Shown here: positions 9,472 through 20,268 of the stretch, piece after piece
How the letters are laid out: each line of letters opens with the position of its first letter
Numbering within the stretch: position 1 is the stretch's first letter
Source of the DNA: Bordetella flabilis
Lineage (GTDB): Bacteria > Pseudomonadota > Gammaproteobacteria > Burkholderiales > Burkholderiaceae_B
DNA: 64,000 nucleotides
NCBI RefSeq assembly: GCF_001676725.1
Contig: NZ_CP016172.1
Coordinates: forward strand, 2,294,001 to 2,358,000
Direction: 5' to 3'
Made by a program: the position numbers and the translations under genes
Notes under the pieces: generated by a model
Databases searched by the model: none
Told to the model about the DNA's origin: nothing
The model's input: only the letters and a program-made list of their open reading frames with translations

Positions 9472-11424
9472 CTAGGACGCTGCCTGCGTGGCGGCGTTTT
9501 TTTCTACCGCCTCGATTTCTTCCTGCAGTGTCAGCCAGTGCTCTTCGAGCTCGCCCATGCGTTTGGCCAGCTCACCATGCTCGGCCATGACCTGCTGGCG
9601 TTCCGTCCGCCTAGCGTCCGAGTACAAGTCCGCGTCGGCGATCAGCAAGTCCAGCGCGGCGAGGCGTGAGCGTGCTTTCTCCATTTCGGCCTCTACCTTG
9701 CCCAGCTTGGCCTCCAGCGGCTTGCGCGCCGCCGCCAGACGCTGGCGTTGCTCGGCCTCCTGCCGCCGCTGCTGCTTGCGGTCCGGGGCAGCTTCCGTGC
9801 CCGCCGCGGCAGCCGCCCGGACGGCATCGGCTTTCTCGCCGGCGTTGCGTGCCGACAACCAATCCCGGTAGTCCTCCAGATCGCCGTCGAATTCCAGCAC
9901 CTTGCCGTCTGCGACGATCCAGAAGCTGTCTACGGTCGTGCGCAGCAGGTGCCGGTCGTGCGACACGAGTAGCATGCTGCCGGCGAACTCGGCCAGCGCG
10001 GCAGCCAGGGCTTCCCGCGTTTCCACGTCCAAGTGGTTGCTGGGCTCGTCGAGCAACAGCAGGTTGGGCTTTTGCCAGACGATGAGGGCAAGGGCAAGCC
10101 GTGCCTTTTCCCCGCCCGACATCGGTCCCACGCGGCTCGTCACGGCATCGCCGGAGAATCCGAAGCCGCCAAGGTAGTTGCGCAGTTCCTGTTCGCGCGC
10201 GTCGGGGGCGATCCGAGACAGGTGCATGAGCGGCGTCGCGTCGACATCCAGCATGTCCAGTTGGTGCTGCGCGAAGTAACCGATGGAGAGCCCGCGCGAA
10301 GCACGCCGTTCGCCTTCCTGTACAGGCAGCGTCTCGGCCAGGGTCTTGATGAGCGTACTTTTGCCTGCCCCGTTGGCACCGAGGATGCCGATGCGGCTGC
10401 CTGCACGGACCATGAGTGTCACGTCGCGCAGGATGGACGCGGCCTTGCCGGCAGGGTCGGTATAGCCGGCGGACAGATGCTCCAGCGTGAGCAAGGGATC
10501 CGGCATGTGGTCGGGCGAGGGGATGCGGATGTCGATCCCTGCTTCCGCCTGCAAGGGGGCAAGCGTCTGCATGCGCGCCAAGGCCTTGACGCGGCTTTGC
10601 GCCTGCTTGGCTTTGGAAGCCTTGGCTTTGAAACGGTCGATGAAGTGCTGCAGCCGTGTTGCTTCACGCGTCTGTCTTTCCCACGCGACCTGGGTCTGGC
10701 GCAGCCGTTCGGCGCGTTGCATCAGGAAGTCCTGGTAGCCGCCGCGGTAGCGCACGAGCTTGCCATGGTCGAAGTGCAGAATGGCCTTGGCTGCCGCGTC
10801 CAGGAACTCGGTATCGTGCGAGATCAGCAGGACCGTGCCGGGATAGCTCGCCAACCATTTCTCCAGCCACAGCATGGCGTCGAGGTCCAGGTGGTTGGTG
10901 GGTTCGTCCAGCAATAGCAGGTCCGATGGGGCCATCAGGGCGCGCGCCAGCGCCAGGCGCATGCGCCAGCCTCCGGAAAAGCTCGCCACGGGCTGCGTCC
11001 ATTCGGCGGGTTTGAATCCCAGGCCCGCCAGCAGTTGTTCGGCGCGGGAATAGGCGCTCCAGGCGCCAGCCTCGATCAACGCCGCTTCCGTTTCGGCGAT
11101 TTCCGTGCCCTGCTGGTCGGTAAGGCGGCTGCGCCGCGCCTGCAGGTCGCGCAGCGGCGTGTCGCCATCGATGACGAATTCACGAGCCGGCCGTTCGTCG
11201 GCGTGCAGCTCCTGCTGGACCGTAGCGATGCGCCAGTCCGGCGGCAGGCTCAGGCTGCCGCCATCAAGGTCCAGGGTGCCGGTAAGCAGGGCGAACAGAG
11301 AAGACTTGCCCGCGCCATTCTTGCCAACGATTCCAACGCGTTCGCCCGGATTGACGACGAAGTCGGCGCCATCCAGCAAAACCTTGGTTCCGCGGCGCAG
11401 GGTGATGCCAGATCCACGTATCAC
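9472..11424 (-). CDS. ABC-F family ATPase (YheS/Uup type)
   Basis: Soluble twin-cassette ATPase with no membrane domain. ABC-F proteins bind the ribosomal E site and help stalled or incompatible nascent chains. The first Walker A GKNGAGKS is at 34-41 and the first signature is SFSGGWRMRLALARA. The second Walker A GANGAGKS is near 347 and its signature is PMSGGEKARLALA. The inter-domain linker carries the basic helices (FKAKASKAKQAQSR) typical of the P-site tRNA interaction motif. A C-terminal coiled coil (about 540-640, Ala/Glu/Arg rich) resembles Uup and YheS. The start is GTG at 11424 and overlaps the prmB stop (GTGA), so translation is probably coupled to the ribosomal-protein methyltransferase. 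YheS rather than Uup is a preference, not proven. Confidence 0.88.
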   Translation of the reverse strand: MIRGSGITLRRGTKVLLDGADFVVNPGERVGIVGKNGAGKSSLFALLTGTLDLDGGSLSLPPDWRIATVQQELHADERPAREFVIDGDTPLRDLQARRSRLTDQQGTEIAETEAALIEAGAWSAYSRAEQLLAGLGFKPAEWTQPVASFSGGWRMRLALARALMAPSDLLLLDEPTNHLDLDAMLWLEKWLASYPGTVLLISHDTEFLDAAAKAILHFDHGKLVRYRGGYQDFLMQRAERLRQTQVAWERQTREATRLQHFIDRFKAKASKAKQAQSRVKALARMQTLAPLQAEAGIDIRIPSPDHMPDPLLTLEHLSAGYTDPAGKAASILRDVTLMVRAGSRIGILGANGAGKSTLIKTLAETLPVQEGERRASRGLSIGYFAQHQLDMLDVDATPLMHLSRIAPDAREQELRNYLGGFGFSGDAVTSRVGPMSGGEKARLALALIVWQKPNLLLLDEPSNHLDVETREALAAALAEFAGSMLLVSHDRHLLRTTVDSFWIVADGKVLEFDGDLEDYRDWLSARNAGEKADAVRAAAAAGTEAAPDRKQQRRQEAEQRQRLAAARKPLEAKLGKVEAEMEKARSRLAALDLLIADADLYSDARRTERQQVMAEHGELAKRMGELEEHWLTLQEEIEAVEKNAATQAAS

Positions 11425-12316
11425 GGCGCCAGCTGCTCGCGAGTGAACAGCATGATCTGGTCGGACGCTTCGGCCGAATCCAGCCAGACCGGCTCCATGT
11501 CCGGGAATGCCCGTTCGAAGTGCGCTCGTTCGTGGCCGATCTCCAGCACGAGGAGGCCGGACGGCTTCATGTACGCGGGCGCATCCCTCAGGATACGCCG
11601 CACCAGGTCCATGCCGTCATCGCCGCCCGCCAGGGCGACCTGCGGCTCGTGCCGGTATTCCGCGGGCAGCGCGTCCATCGATCCCGCGTTCACGTACGGT
11701 GGATTGCAGATGATCACGTCATACTCGCGAGGCGCGAGCTTCTCGAACAGGTCGCTGCAGTGCAGGAACACACGATCGTGCAGGCCATAGGCGCCGACGT
11801 TGTGCATGGCGACTTCCAGTGCGCTGGCCGAGATATCGGCGCCGTCCACGTGTGCGAACGGGAAAGCCAAGGCGGAAAGAACGGCAAGGCAGCCCGAGCC
11901 CGTGCACATGTCCAGCACGTACTCGACCGTTTGGGGATCGCTGATCCAGGGCGACAGGCTGTCGTCCAGGAGTTCGGCAATGGGCGAGCGCGGCACGATC
12001 ACGCGATTGTCCACGTAGAAGCGGCGTCCGCGCAGCCAGGCCTCGTTGGTCAGGTAGGGCGCCGGGACGCGTTCCCGGACCCGGCGATCCAACAGCGTCA
12101 GTACCTGTTCGCGTTCATCGGGCAGTACGTGCGCGTCCAGGAACGGATCCAGCGTATCCAGTGGCAGGTGCAAGGCGTGCAGCACCAGGTAAACCGCTTC
12201 GTCCCAGGCATTGTCGCTGCCGTGGCCGAAGCTGACCTTGGCGGCGTTCAAGCGCGAGACCCCGTAGCGGATCAGATCGCGGACGGTATGCAGTTCGTGG
12301 CGGTTGTGGGGCGTCA

Positions 12317-12317
<1 letters not shown>
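11421..12317 (-). CDS. prmB: Ribosomal protein L3 glutamine N5-methyltransferase
   Basis: Methylates the side-chain amide of a glutamine in ribosomal protein L3. The 298-residue protein has a helical N-terminal domain, then SAM motif I VLDMCTGSGCLAV and the substrate-glutamine motif NPPY near residue 203. The ATG at 12317 shares its A with the dapE stop (TGATG), and the gene ends in a 4-nt overlap with the ABC-F gene. PrmB was chosen over PrmC because the protein begins with a VRDLIRYGVSRLNAAKVSFGHG-type segment and there is no neighbouring prfA. Confidence 0.9.
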
Positions 12318-14286
<1,969 letters not shown>

Positions 14287-14304
14287 GATCGTAGAGGTTG
14301 AGGG

Positions 14305-15504
14305 TTAAACGGAAAGCTTGACGAAATCGGCAATGCGTTCGGCCGCATCGACGCATTGGCCCAAGGGTGCGACCAGCGCCAGACGGACCCGGTTGCGGCC
14401 GGGATTGCTGCCATGGGCGTCACGGGCGAGGAAACTGCCCGGAAGCACGGTCACGCCCGCATGGGCGTACAGGTCCCGGGCGAAATCCGTGTCCGACGTC
14501 GGCGTGGGTACCCACAGGTAGAACGAGGCGGCCGGACGCGTAATATCCAGGCCGCGCTGCAGGATAGGAACCACGGCCTCGAATTTTTCGCGGTACAGCC
14601 GGCGATTGTCCCGCACATGTGTTTCATCGGTCCAGGCGGCGATGCTGGCCGCCGTTACCACGGGGCTCATCGCGCTGCCGTGGTAGGTACGATAAAGCAG
14701 GAAGCGCGCCATGAGGGCGGCGTCGCCGGCGACGAAGCCGGAGCGCATCCCTGGAACGTTGGAGCGCTTGGACAGGCTGGAGAAGACTACCAGGTTGCGG
14801 TAATCGTCCCGGCCCAGCGCGCGGGCCGCCTGCAGTGCGCCCAGCGGCGGCTGCGATTCGTTCAAATAGATTTCGGAATAGCACTCATCGGACGCGATGA
14901 TGAAGCCATAACGGTCGCTCAATTCCAGAATCTCGCGCCAATCGTCCAGCGACATGACGTTTCCCGCCGGATTACCAGGCGAGCAGACGAAGACCATGCG
15001 GGTTTTGCGCCAGACATCCTGCGATACCTGGCTCCAGTCGGTACCGAAGCCGCGTGTCGGATCGGCATTCACGAAGTAGGGCTGGCCGCCCGCGAGCAGC
15101 GTCGCTCCTTCGTAGATCTGGTAGAACGGGTTGGGGCAAATGACCACATCGCCGCCAGCCGGGTCGAGAACGGTCTGAGTAAAGGAAAACAAGGCCTCGC
15201 GCGAGCCCAGGACCGGCAGGACCTGCGTATCGGGATCCGGCGCGGGGATGCCATAGCGCTTGCCCAGCCACTGGGCAATGACTTCGCGCAGGCGTGGCTC
15301 ACCCTTGGTGGTAGGGTAGCTTGCCAAGCCGCCAGGCAAGGCCTGGATCATGGCTTGAGCGATGCGTGCCGGCGTGTCGTGCTTGGGCTCGCCTATAGAC
15401 AGATTGATGGGCGCAAGCCCACTCGGCGGAGTGCCGGCATCGGCGATCAGCTGGCGCAGCTTTTCGAAGGGGTAGGGGTGTAGTGCGTCGAGGCGGGGGT
15501 TCAT
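14305..15504 (-). CDS. dapC: N-succinyl-diaminopimelate aminotransferase
   Basis: PLP-dependent fold-type I aminotransferase of 399 residues that converts N-succinyl-2-amino-6-ketopimelate to N-succinyl-LL-DAP. The PLP lysine is in FSSLSKRSNVPGMRSGF, the cofactor Asp/Tyr segment is IIASDECYSEIY, and the C-terminal Arg lies in NRVRLALVAP. The start MNPRLDALHPYPFEKLRQL is the usual one for this family and is preferred to longer open frames upstream. It is the first gene of the dap run. Only 44 bp separate it from the divergent tRNA-Leu gene, so its promoter must lie in that gap or within the tRNA gene. A minus-strand TAAAAT (15512-15517) sits 8 nt before the ATG. Confidence 0.95.
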   Translation of the reverse strand: MNPRLDALHPYPFEKLRQLIADAGTPPSGLAPINLSIGEPKHDTPARIAQAMIQALPGGLASYPTTKGEPRLREVIAQWLGKRYGIPAPDPDTQVLPVLGSREALFSFTQTVLDPAGGDVVICPNPFYQIYEGATLLAGGQPYFVNADPTRGFGTDWSQVSQDVWRKTRMVFVCSPGNPAGNVMSLDDWREILELSDRYGFIIASDECYSEIYLNESQPPLGALQAARALGRDDYRNLVVFSSLSKRSNVPGMRSGFVAGDAALMARFLLYRTYHGSAMSPVVTAASIAAWTDETHVRDNRRLYREKFEAVVPILQRGLDITRPAASFYLWVPTPTSDTDFARDLYAHAGVTVLPGSFLARDAHGSNPGRNRVRLALVAPLGQCVDAAERIADFVKLSV

Positions 15505-15548
15505 GGCGCGCAATTTTAACAAGCAAGCTACAATAGCGGGCTCGGCTT

Positions 15549-15635
15549 GCGAAGGTGGCGAAATTGGTAGACGCACCAGGTTTAGGTCCTGACGCCGTAA
15601 CAGGTGTAGGGGTTCGAGTCCCCTCCTTCGCACCA
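15549..15635 (+). tRNA. tRNA-Leu (anticodon UAG)
   Basis: Class II tRNA of 87 nt with encoded CCA end. The acceptor arm GCGAAGG pairs with CCTTCGC before ACCA, and the D-arm reads TGGCGAAATTGGTAGACGCA. The anticodon loop TTTAGGT gives UAG (reads CUN Leu codons). A long variable arm and the T-arm GGGGTTCGAGTCCCC follow. A -10-like TACAAT is at 15529-15534, followed by a GC-rich discriminator. Confidence 0.97.
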
Positions 15636-15646
15636 GGATTTTCATA

Positions 15647-15665
15647 GCCGTCCCCACGGGACGGC
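15647..15665 (+). terminator. Hairpin after tRNA-Leu
   Basis: GCCGTCCC and GGGACGGC form an 8-bp stem around a CAC loop, 11 nt past the tRNA 3' end. No T-run follows on the plus strand, so it may act as a processing or Rho-assisted end rather than a classic intrinsic terminator. Confidence 0.4.
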
Positions 15666-15685
15666 GGCGTACAAGAGCCGGCGGG

Positions 15686-16621
15686 CTAGGGCCCGATGTC
15701 GACGGTGACATGTTTCGGCGCCGCAAGCCTGGGTTCCGACGCCAACGATAATTCCAGCAGCCAGTGCCGGAACGCCTGCAAGGTGGGCAGGCTGGCTTTC
15801 TGCTCCGGATAACACAAGTAGTAGCCCTGGCGGGCCGGCAGCGATATATCGATCGCGGCAGCCAGTTTGCCGTCGCGCAGTTCATCCTCGATCAGGCAGC
15901 GCGGGATCAGCGCAATGCCAAAGCCGGCGGCCGCGGCCTGCGACAACAGGCCGTACTGGTCGAAGCGCGCGCCGTCACGGGCGCGCCGGGTATCGCACCC
16001 TGCCTGGGTGAACCAGTCATGCCAGCCTTCCAGCGCGGACGTGTGGTGCATGAGAGGATGCGCCAGGAGGTCCTCTGGGCGGGTGCATGGCCGGGTGAAA
16101 ATACGGGGGCTTCCAACCGGGACCACATCACGCCCGACGATATAGTCAGCGCCGCTGCCGGGCCATACGCCCTGGCCAAAGCGCACGGCGGCATCCAGTT
16201 CGGGGGTCGAAAAGTCATATCCCTGGCGATGCGGCATGAATTCGATGTGAATATCCGGTCGCATGCGCATGAAACTGGTCAGCCGTGGAATCAGCCAGCG
16301 GGCTCCGAATGTCGGCATGCTGGTCAACCGTAGCATGCCGCCTCGGCCCTGATGCGAAATCAGCTCCAGCGTTGCGGCTTCCAACTGTCCCAGCCCGGAC
16401 TGCACTTTCGAAAGATAGGCGCGGCCGGCTTCGGTCAGGACCAGCCCTTGCCGGAGTCGCAGGAATAGTTCTACCCCCACGAATTGCTCCAACTGCTTGA
16501 CCTGCTTGCTGACAGCGCCTTGGGTGACCGAAAGCTCCTGGGCGGCGCGGGTGAAGCTGCCATGGCGGGCAGCTACCTCAAACGCTTGGAGATCGGTCAG
16601 GGAAGGGCAGAAGCGACGCAT
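15686..16621 (-). CDS. LysR-family transcriptional regulator (GcvA-like)
   Basis: DNA-binding regulator with an N-terminal winged helix-turn-helix (residues about 5-65; LTDLQAFEVAARHGSFTRAAQELSVTQGAVSKQ in outline) and a C-terminal periplasmic-binding-like effector domain. Length is 311 residues, usual for the family. The start MRRFCPSL is preferred; an upstream in-frame extension is possible but lacks family support. It is divergent from the Bug receptor gene with 165 bp between, the common LysR-target arrangement, so it may control that gene and perhaps the amidohydrolase downstream. The effector is unknown. Confidence 0.88.
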   Translation of the reverse strand: MRRFCPSLTDLQAFEVAARHGSFTRAAQELSVTQGAVSKQVKQLEQFVGVELFLRLRQGLVLTEAGRAYLSKVQSGLGQLEAATLELISHQGRGGMLRLTSMPTFGARWLIPRLTSFMRMRPDIHIEFMPHRQGYDFSTPELDAAVRFGQGVWPGSGADYIVGRDVVPVGSPRIFTRPCTRPEDLLAHPLMHHTSALEGWHDWFTQAGCDTRRARDGARFDQYGLLSQAAAAGFGIALIPRCLIEDELRDGKLAAAIDISLPARQGYYLCYPEQKASLPTLQAFRHWLLELSLASEPRLAAPKHVTVDIGP

Positions 16622-16786
16622 CGAATAGAACCGGATAGGAGCCCGAGTGCATGAGCAAGGCCCTCTCGCCATGAAAAAAAGTAATAGCGTAAGGAGAATG
16701 TTTCGTTTGCGCAAATCACGGCGCGGGCGAAGAATCGGCCCCCGGGCGCGCACGCTCCCACTGCATACATCTCGATAGGGGAATCC

Positions 16787-17779
16787 ATGAAAAACATCCA
16801 TTACTACTCCACGGGCCTGGCCGCAGCGGCCGTCCTGGCGCTCTCTGCCGTATTGCCCGGCGTCGCCCAGGCGGAGGACGCATACCCGGCCAAGGCAATC
16901 CGGCTGATCGTGCCGTTCCCACCGGGCGGCACCACCGATATCGTGGGCCGTCTCTTCGCTGACCGCCTGGGCCGGGAATTGGGACAGACCGTCGTCGTCG
17001 AGAATCGCGGTGGCGCGGGCGGCTCTATCGGTAGCGGCGCCATTGCCAGCGCCGCCCCTGATGGATACACGCTGGGCATTGCGACGGTCAGCACGCATGG
17101 CATCAATCCGGCCGTATATCCCTCCTTGCCCTTCGACGCGGAGAAGGACTTCACGCCGATCTCCAATCTGGCGGCCGTGCCCAACATCATGACCATCAAC
17201 CCCAAGGTCGGGGTCAGGGATATGGCCGGTTTCATCAAGCTGGCGAAAGCCGAACCCGGCAAATTGACGTATGCATCCGCCGGCAATGGCTCCGTGTCGC
17301 ACATGATGGGTGAGCTGTTCAAGTCGGCCTCAGGCACCAATCTGGTCCACGTGCCGTACCGCGGCGTCGGGCCGGCCCTGAACGATGTGCTGGCCGGTCA
17401 GGTTGACGTCATGTACGACAACCTGCCGTCGTCCCTGCCGCATGTGCAATCGGGTCGGCTGATCGCGCTGGCCGTGGCGGCGCCCGAGCGCGTCAAGGCC
17501 TTGCCCACCGTGCCGACTTTCGCCGAAGTTGGTTTGGCGCCGGTTAACGACGCGTCGTGGTTTGGATTGGTCGGGCCCGCGAAGCTGCCCAAGGCCGTCG
17601 TGGACAAGCTGAATGCGGCGGTGGTCAAGGCGGAAGCCGATCCGGATGTGCAGGCCCGGCTTGCGGCGCTGGGCGCGACGCCGGTAGGCAATTCACCGGA
17701 CGCCTTCGCCAAGCAGATCTCCGCCGAGATCGCCAAGAACAAGCGCGTTGCCGCCGAAGCGCACATCAAAGTCGATTGA
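16787..17779 (+). CDS. Bug-family (TctC) periplasmic solute receptor
   Basis: Tripartite tricarboxylate transporter-type receptor, a family greatly expanded in Bordetella and relatives. A clear Sec signal peptide ends in GVAQA at residue 29. The mature protein starts EDAYPAKAIRLIVPFPPGGTTDI, carries the DxGYTL segment (PDGYTLGIATVS), and has the ligand loop KLTYASAGNGSVSHMMGELF followed by VPYRG. Length 330. No TctA or TctB membrane partner is encoded nearby, as is common for orphan Bug proteins. AGGGGA precedes the ATG. The ligand cannot be inferred from sequence. Confidence 0.93.
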   Translation: MKNIHYYSTGLAAAAVLALSAVLPGVAQAEDAYPAKAIRLIVPFPPGGTTDIVGRLFADRLGRELGQTVVVENRGGAGGSIGSGAIASAAPDGYTLGIATVSTHGINPAVYPSLPFDAEKDFTPISNLAAVPNIMTINPKVGVRDMAGFIKLAKAEPGKLTYASAGNGSVSHMMGELFKSASGTNLVHVPYRGVGPALNDVLAGQVDVMYDNLPSSLPHVQSGRLIALAVAAPERVKALPTVPTFAEVGLAPVNDASWFGLVGPAKLPKAVVDKLNAAVVKAEADPDVQARLAALGATPVGNSPDAFAKQISAEIAKNKRVAAEAHIKVD

Positions 17780-17784
17780 TCGTT

Positions 17785-17814
17785 GCCCGATGGCCGGCGT
17801 GCCGGCCATCGGGC
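17785..17814. repeat. Perfect 14-bp inverted repeat between Bug and amidohydrolase genes
   Basis: GCCCGATGGCCGGC is repeated exactly inverted with a 2-nt centre. It begins 5 nt after the Bug stop. No T-run follows, so it is better read as an mRNA-stabilising or differential-expression hairpin within an operon than as a full terminator. Confidence 0.6.
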
Positions 17815-17832
17815 TCAGGAATGGTACTGATT

Positions 17833-18708
17833 ATGTTGCAAACCCAGCCTCTTTCATTTCGGCTGCTGGCGCCGGAGGACTATCCGTCCGGCGCCGGCGC
17901 CGCCCCGCTGGTGCTCGATTCGCCGCATAGCGGCACGACCTATCCGCCGGACTTCGCGTCGGCCATCGACCTTGCGGCGCTGCGTACCGCGGAGGACACC
18001 TGGGTCGACGACCTCTGGGGCGGTGCGCCTGAACTTGGCGTGCCCCTGATCGCCGCCACATTTCCACGCAGCTATATCGACGCGAACCGCGCTGCGGACG
18101 AGATAGACCCGCTATTGCTGGATGGGCAGTGGCCCGACCCTCTTGTCCCTTCCTCCAAGGTAAGACTGGGCAAGGGCCTGATCTGGCGCATGCTGGATGA
18201 CGGCACGCCTTTATACGACCGCAAGCTGTCGGTGGACGAGGTGCGCCACCGCATCGAGGCGTGCTGGAAGCCTTACCACCGGAGGCTGGCGCAGTTGCTG
18301 GATGCCGCGCACAGCCGGTTCGGCGCGGTCTGGCACATCAACTGTCATTCCATGCCCAGCGTGGCGGCCGCCTATGCCACCGACAAGCCGGGGCTGGTCC
18401 ATCCGGACTTCGTGCTGGGGGACCTGGACGGCAAGACGGCGGCGCCGGCTTTTCGTCAGTTCGTCGCCGCCTGGCTGCGGGGCCGGGGCTATGACGTGGC
18501 CGAAAACGACCCCTACAAGGGCGTGGAGCTCGTGCGCGCCTTCGGCCGTCCGGAGCAAGGCCGCCATAGCCTGCAGATCGAAGTCAACCGCAAGCTGTAT
18601 ATGGATGAAGTAAGCCTGCGTCCGGGGCCGGGCTATGTCAAGCTGCAGACCGACCTGCGGGAATTGACGGCCGCGCTCACGGACTGGATGCGCGCACAAC
18701 TGGCCTGA
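17833..18708 (+). CDS. N-formylglutamate amidohydrolase family protein
   Basis: Member of the N-formylglutamate deformylase (HutG-type) hydrolase family, which frees glutamate and formate at the end of one histidine-degradation route. Family signatures are [10 protein letters not shown] near residue 30, the metal-site-like [10 protein letters not shown] and the late segment [13 protein letters not shown]. Two in-frame ATGs exist. 17833 is used because AGGA at 17817-17820 lies at a workable, if long, distance; 17821 directly abuts it and is less likely. No other hut genes are in the window, so a strict role in histidine use is uncertain. It probably shares a transcript with the Bug receptor upstream. 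Confidence 0.85.
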   Translation: MLQTQPLSFRLLAPEDYPSGAGAAPLVLDSPHSGTTYPPDFASAIDLAALRTAEDTWVDDLWGGAPELGVPLIAATFPRSYIDANRAADEIDPLLLDGQWPDPLVPSSKVRLGKGLIWRMLDDGTPLYDRKLSVDEVRHRIEACWKPYHRRLAQLLDAAHSRFGAVWHINCHSMPSVAAAYATDKPGLVHPDFVLGDLDGKTAAPAFRQFVAAWLRGRGYDVAENDPYKGVELVRAFGRPEQGRHSLQIEVNRKLYMDEVSLRPGPGYVKLQTDLRELTAALTDWMRAQLA

Positions 18709-18712
18709 GGTC

Positions 18713-18743
18713 GGCATGCCGGCTGCTTCGGCGCCGGCATGCC
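18713..18743 (+). terminator. Strong UUCG-capped hairpin after the amidohydrolase
   Basis: GGCATGCCGGC pairs with GCCGGCATGCC (11 bp) and the interior can form GC(UUCG)GC, a very stable tetraloop. It lies 4 nt after the stop. There is no T-tract; it probably protects or ends the upstream message. The following 260 bp up to the cold-shock gene hold no ORF that I can support, and probably include that gene's long leader. Confidence 0.5.
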
Positions 18744-19004
18744 CGCGCACCTGTGGCGCCGCATAGTTTGTACGGATTCGCGTACCATCGGCAAGGGTCA
18801 CGCGTCGGCGCCACTTCTTCACGAGAGTCGGACAAACCGCGGTTGACCCGGCAAAAAAATCCCGTTTACACTTCATTCGCGAGATGTTCAAGCGACGCGG
18901 TCTTAATTCTATTTGTCGCCGTCATAGGTACTGTAGTTGCCGATTTCCCTTCCTTGATAATCTGGCGCATCCTTTCACATCTCACAGCACAGGTGGTGGC
19001 GAAT

Positions 19005-19211
19005 ATGGCAACGGGTATCGTCAAGTGGTTCAACGCGGAAAAGGGCTACGGATTCATCGTTCCCGACGACGGCAGCAAGGACCTGTTCGCGCATTTCTCG
19101 CAGATCCGAAGCGAAGGGTACAAAACGCTGGAGGAAAACCAGCGGGTCAGTTATGAGGTCGGGCAGGGCGCCAAGGGCCCGGCCGCGATGAATATCCAGG
19201 TTATCAGCTAA
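19005..19211 (+). CDS. Cold-shock protein (CspA family)
   Basis: Single cold-shock domain of 68 residues that binds single-stranded RNA/DNA and melts mRNA structure. RNP1 is KGYGFI and RNP2-like is DLFAHFS, with the usual N terminus [19 protein letters not shown] lies upstream of the ATG. An open frame continues well upstream, but the family start at 19005 is clear. The ATG is nearly 300 nt from the previous gene, room for the long thermosensing 5' leader these genes often carry, but I cannot place its promoter. Confidence 0.95.
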   Translation: MATGIVKWFNAEKGYGFIVPDDGSKDLFAHFSQIRSEGYKTLEENQRVSYEVGQGAKGPAAMNIQVIS

Positions 19212-19454
19212 GCGCCGCGCCTGACGACGGCCAGCGGGGCGGGTTCGTACAGCGGCCTCGCCTTGCGCCCGTTCTCTCGCCGCTTTCCTCGGCGCTTGCC
19301 TCGGCACTCCCGCCCACTGCTTCCCTCACCAACACTTCGCTCAGGCGAACACAGTGGCCGCCTCGTCGACGGCAGGTCGTTGGTTGTCGAGGGGCAACGA
19401 CACGGCTGTTGAAAGAGAGGTCATGTCCGGGCCGAAGGTTGCCGGCCGTCTCCG

Positions 19455-20024
19455 CTATTGCGCCTCTTTGGGCGGTAACGCAGGCGGCATCAAAAGCCGG
19501 TCGACATACGCGATGCCGATGGCGGAAAGAATGAAGACGCAATGGATGATGGTCTGCCACATCACCCCGGTCTCCGTGAACTTCACCCCTGCGGTGCCCA
19601 GTGCGCCCGCCTCGATGAAGGTGCGCAGCAGGTGGATGGAGGAAATGCCGATGATGGCCATCGCCAGCTTTACCTTCAGGACGCTCGCATTGACGTGGCT
19701 CAGCCATTCCGGTTGGTCGGGATGCCCCTCCAGCCGGAGACGCGAGACAAAGGTCTCGTAGCCGCCGACGATCACCATGACCAGCAGGTTGGAGATCATT
19801 ACCACATCGATCAGCCCGAGGACGATCAGCATGATTTCCATTTCGCCAAAGGAGGTGGCATGGCTGACGAGATGCCAGAGTTCCTTAAGGAAGAGCAGCA
19901 CGTAAACGCCTTGGGCGACGATCAGGCCCAGGTACAGCGGGAGCTGCAACCAGCGCGAACTGAAGATGAGCGCGGCCAGGGCGCTAAGCCGCTGAGGAGG
20001 AAGGCCAGGGTTGCGTTGTTGCAT
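19455..20024 (-). CDS. YqhA family inner-membrane protein (UPF0114)
   Basis: 189 residues with four hydrophobic segments: one near [20 protein letters not shown], a long one in [20 protein letters not shown], one in [16 protein letters not shown] and one in [17 protein letters not shown]. The middle motif [19 protein letters not shown] and the following [13 protein letters not shown] are typical of this family. Function is unknown. The gene is convergent with the cold-shock gene and divergent from tig. No clear Shine-Dalgarno precedes the ATG at 20024. The 243 bp on its 3' side contain no supported gene. Confidence 0.85.
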   Translation of the reverse strand: MQQRNPGLPPQRLSALAALIFSSRWLQLPLYLGLIVAQGVYVLLFLKELWHLVSHATSFGEMEIMLIVLGLIDVVMISNLLVMVIVGGYETFVSRLRLEGHPDQPEWLSHVNASVLKVKLAMAIIGISSIHLLRTFIEAGALGTAGVKFTETGVMWQTIIHCVFILSAIGIAYVDRLLMPPALPPKEAQ

Positions 20025-20268
20025 ACGGAGAAAGTTGGACGATGAAATTCCGGGACCGTCGGATTCTATCAAGCCCGTTTGGCACCTACCGTTATGTCGC
20101 CTCGTAGTGCCGCATCGGGCGCCCGCCCGGACCGATCGCATTGTCCCCATTGCTTGAAGAAGGTTCCGCTTCGCGCCGGTCGGCAACCCGCGGGAGGGCG
20201 GGGGATAGTTTCCGGTAAAATGGTCGGTTGATTCCACCTTCCATTCACTCGCAAATAGGTCTTTTCTA

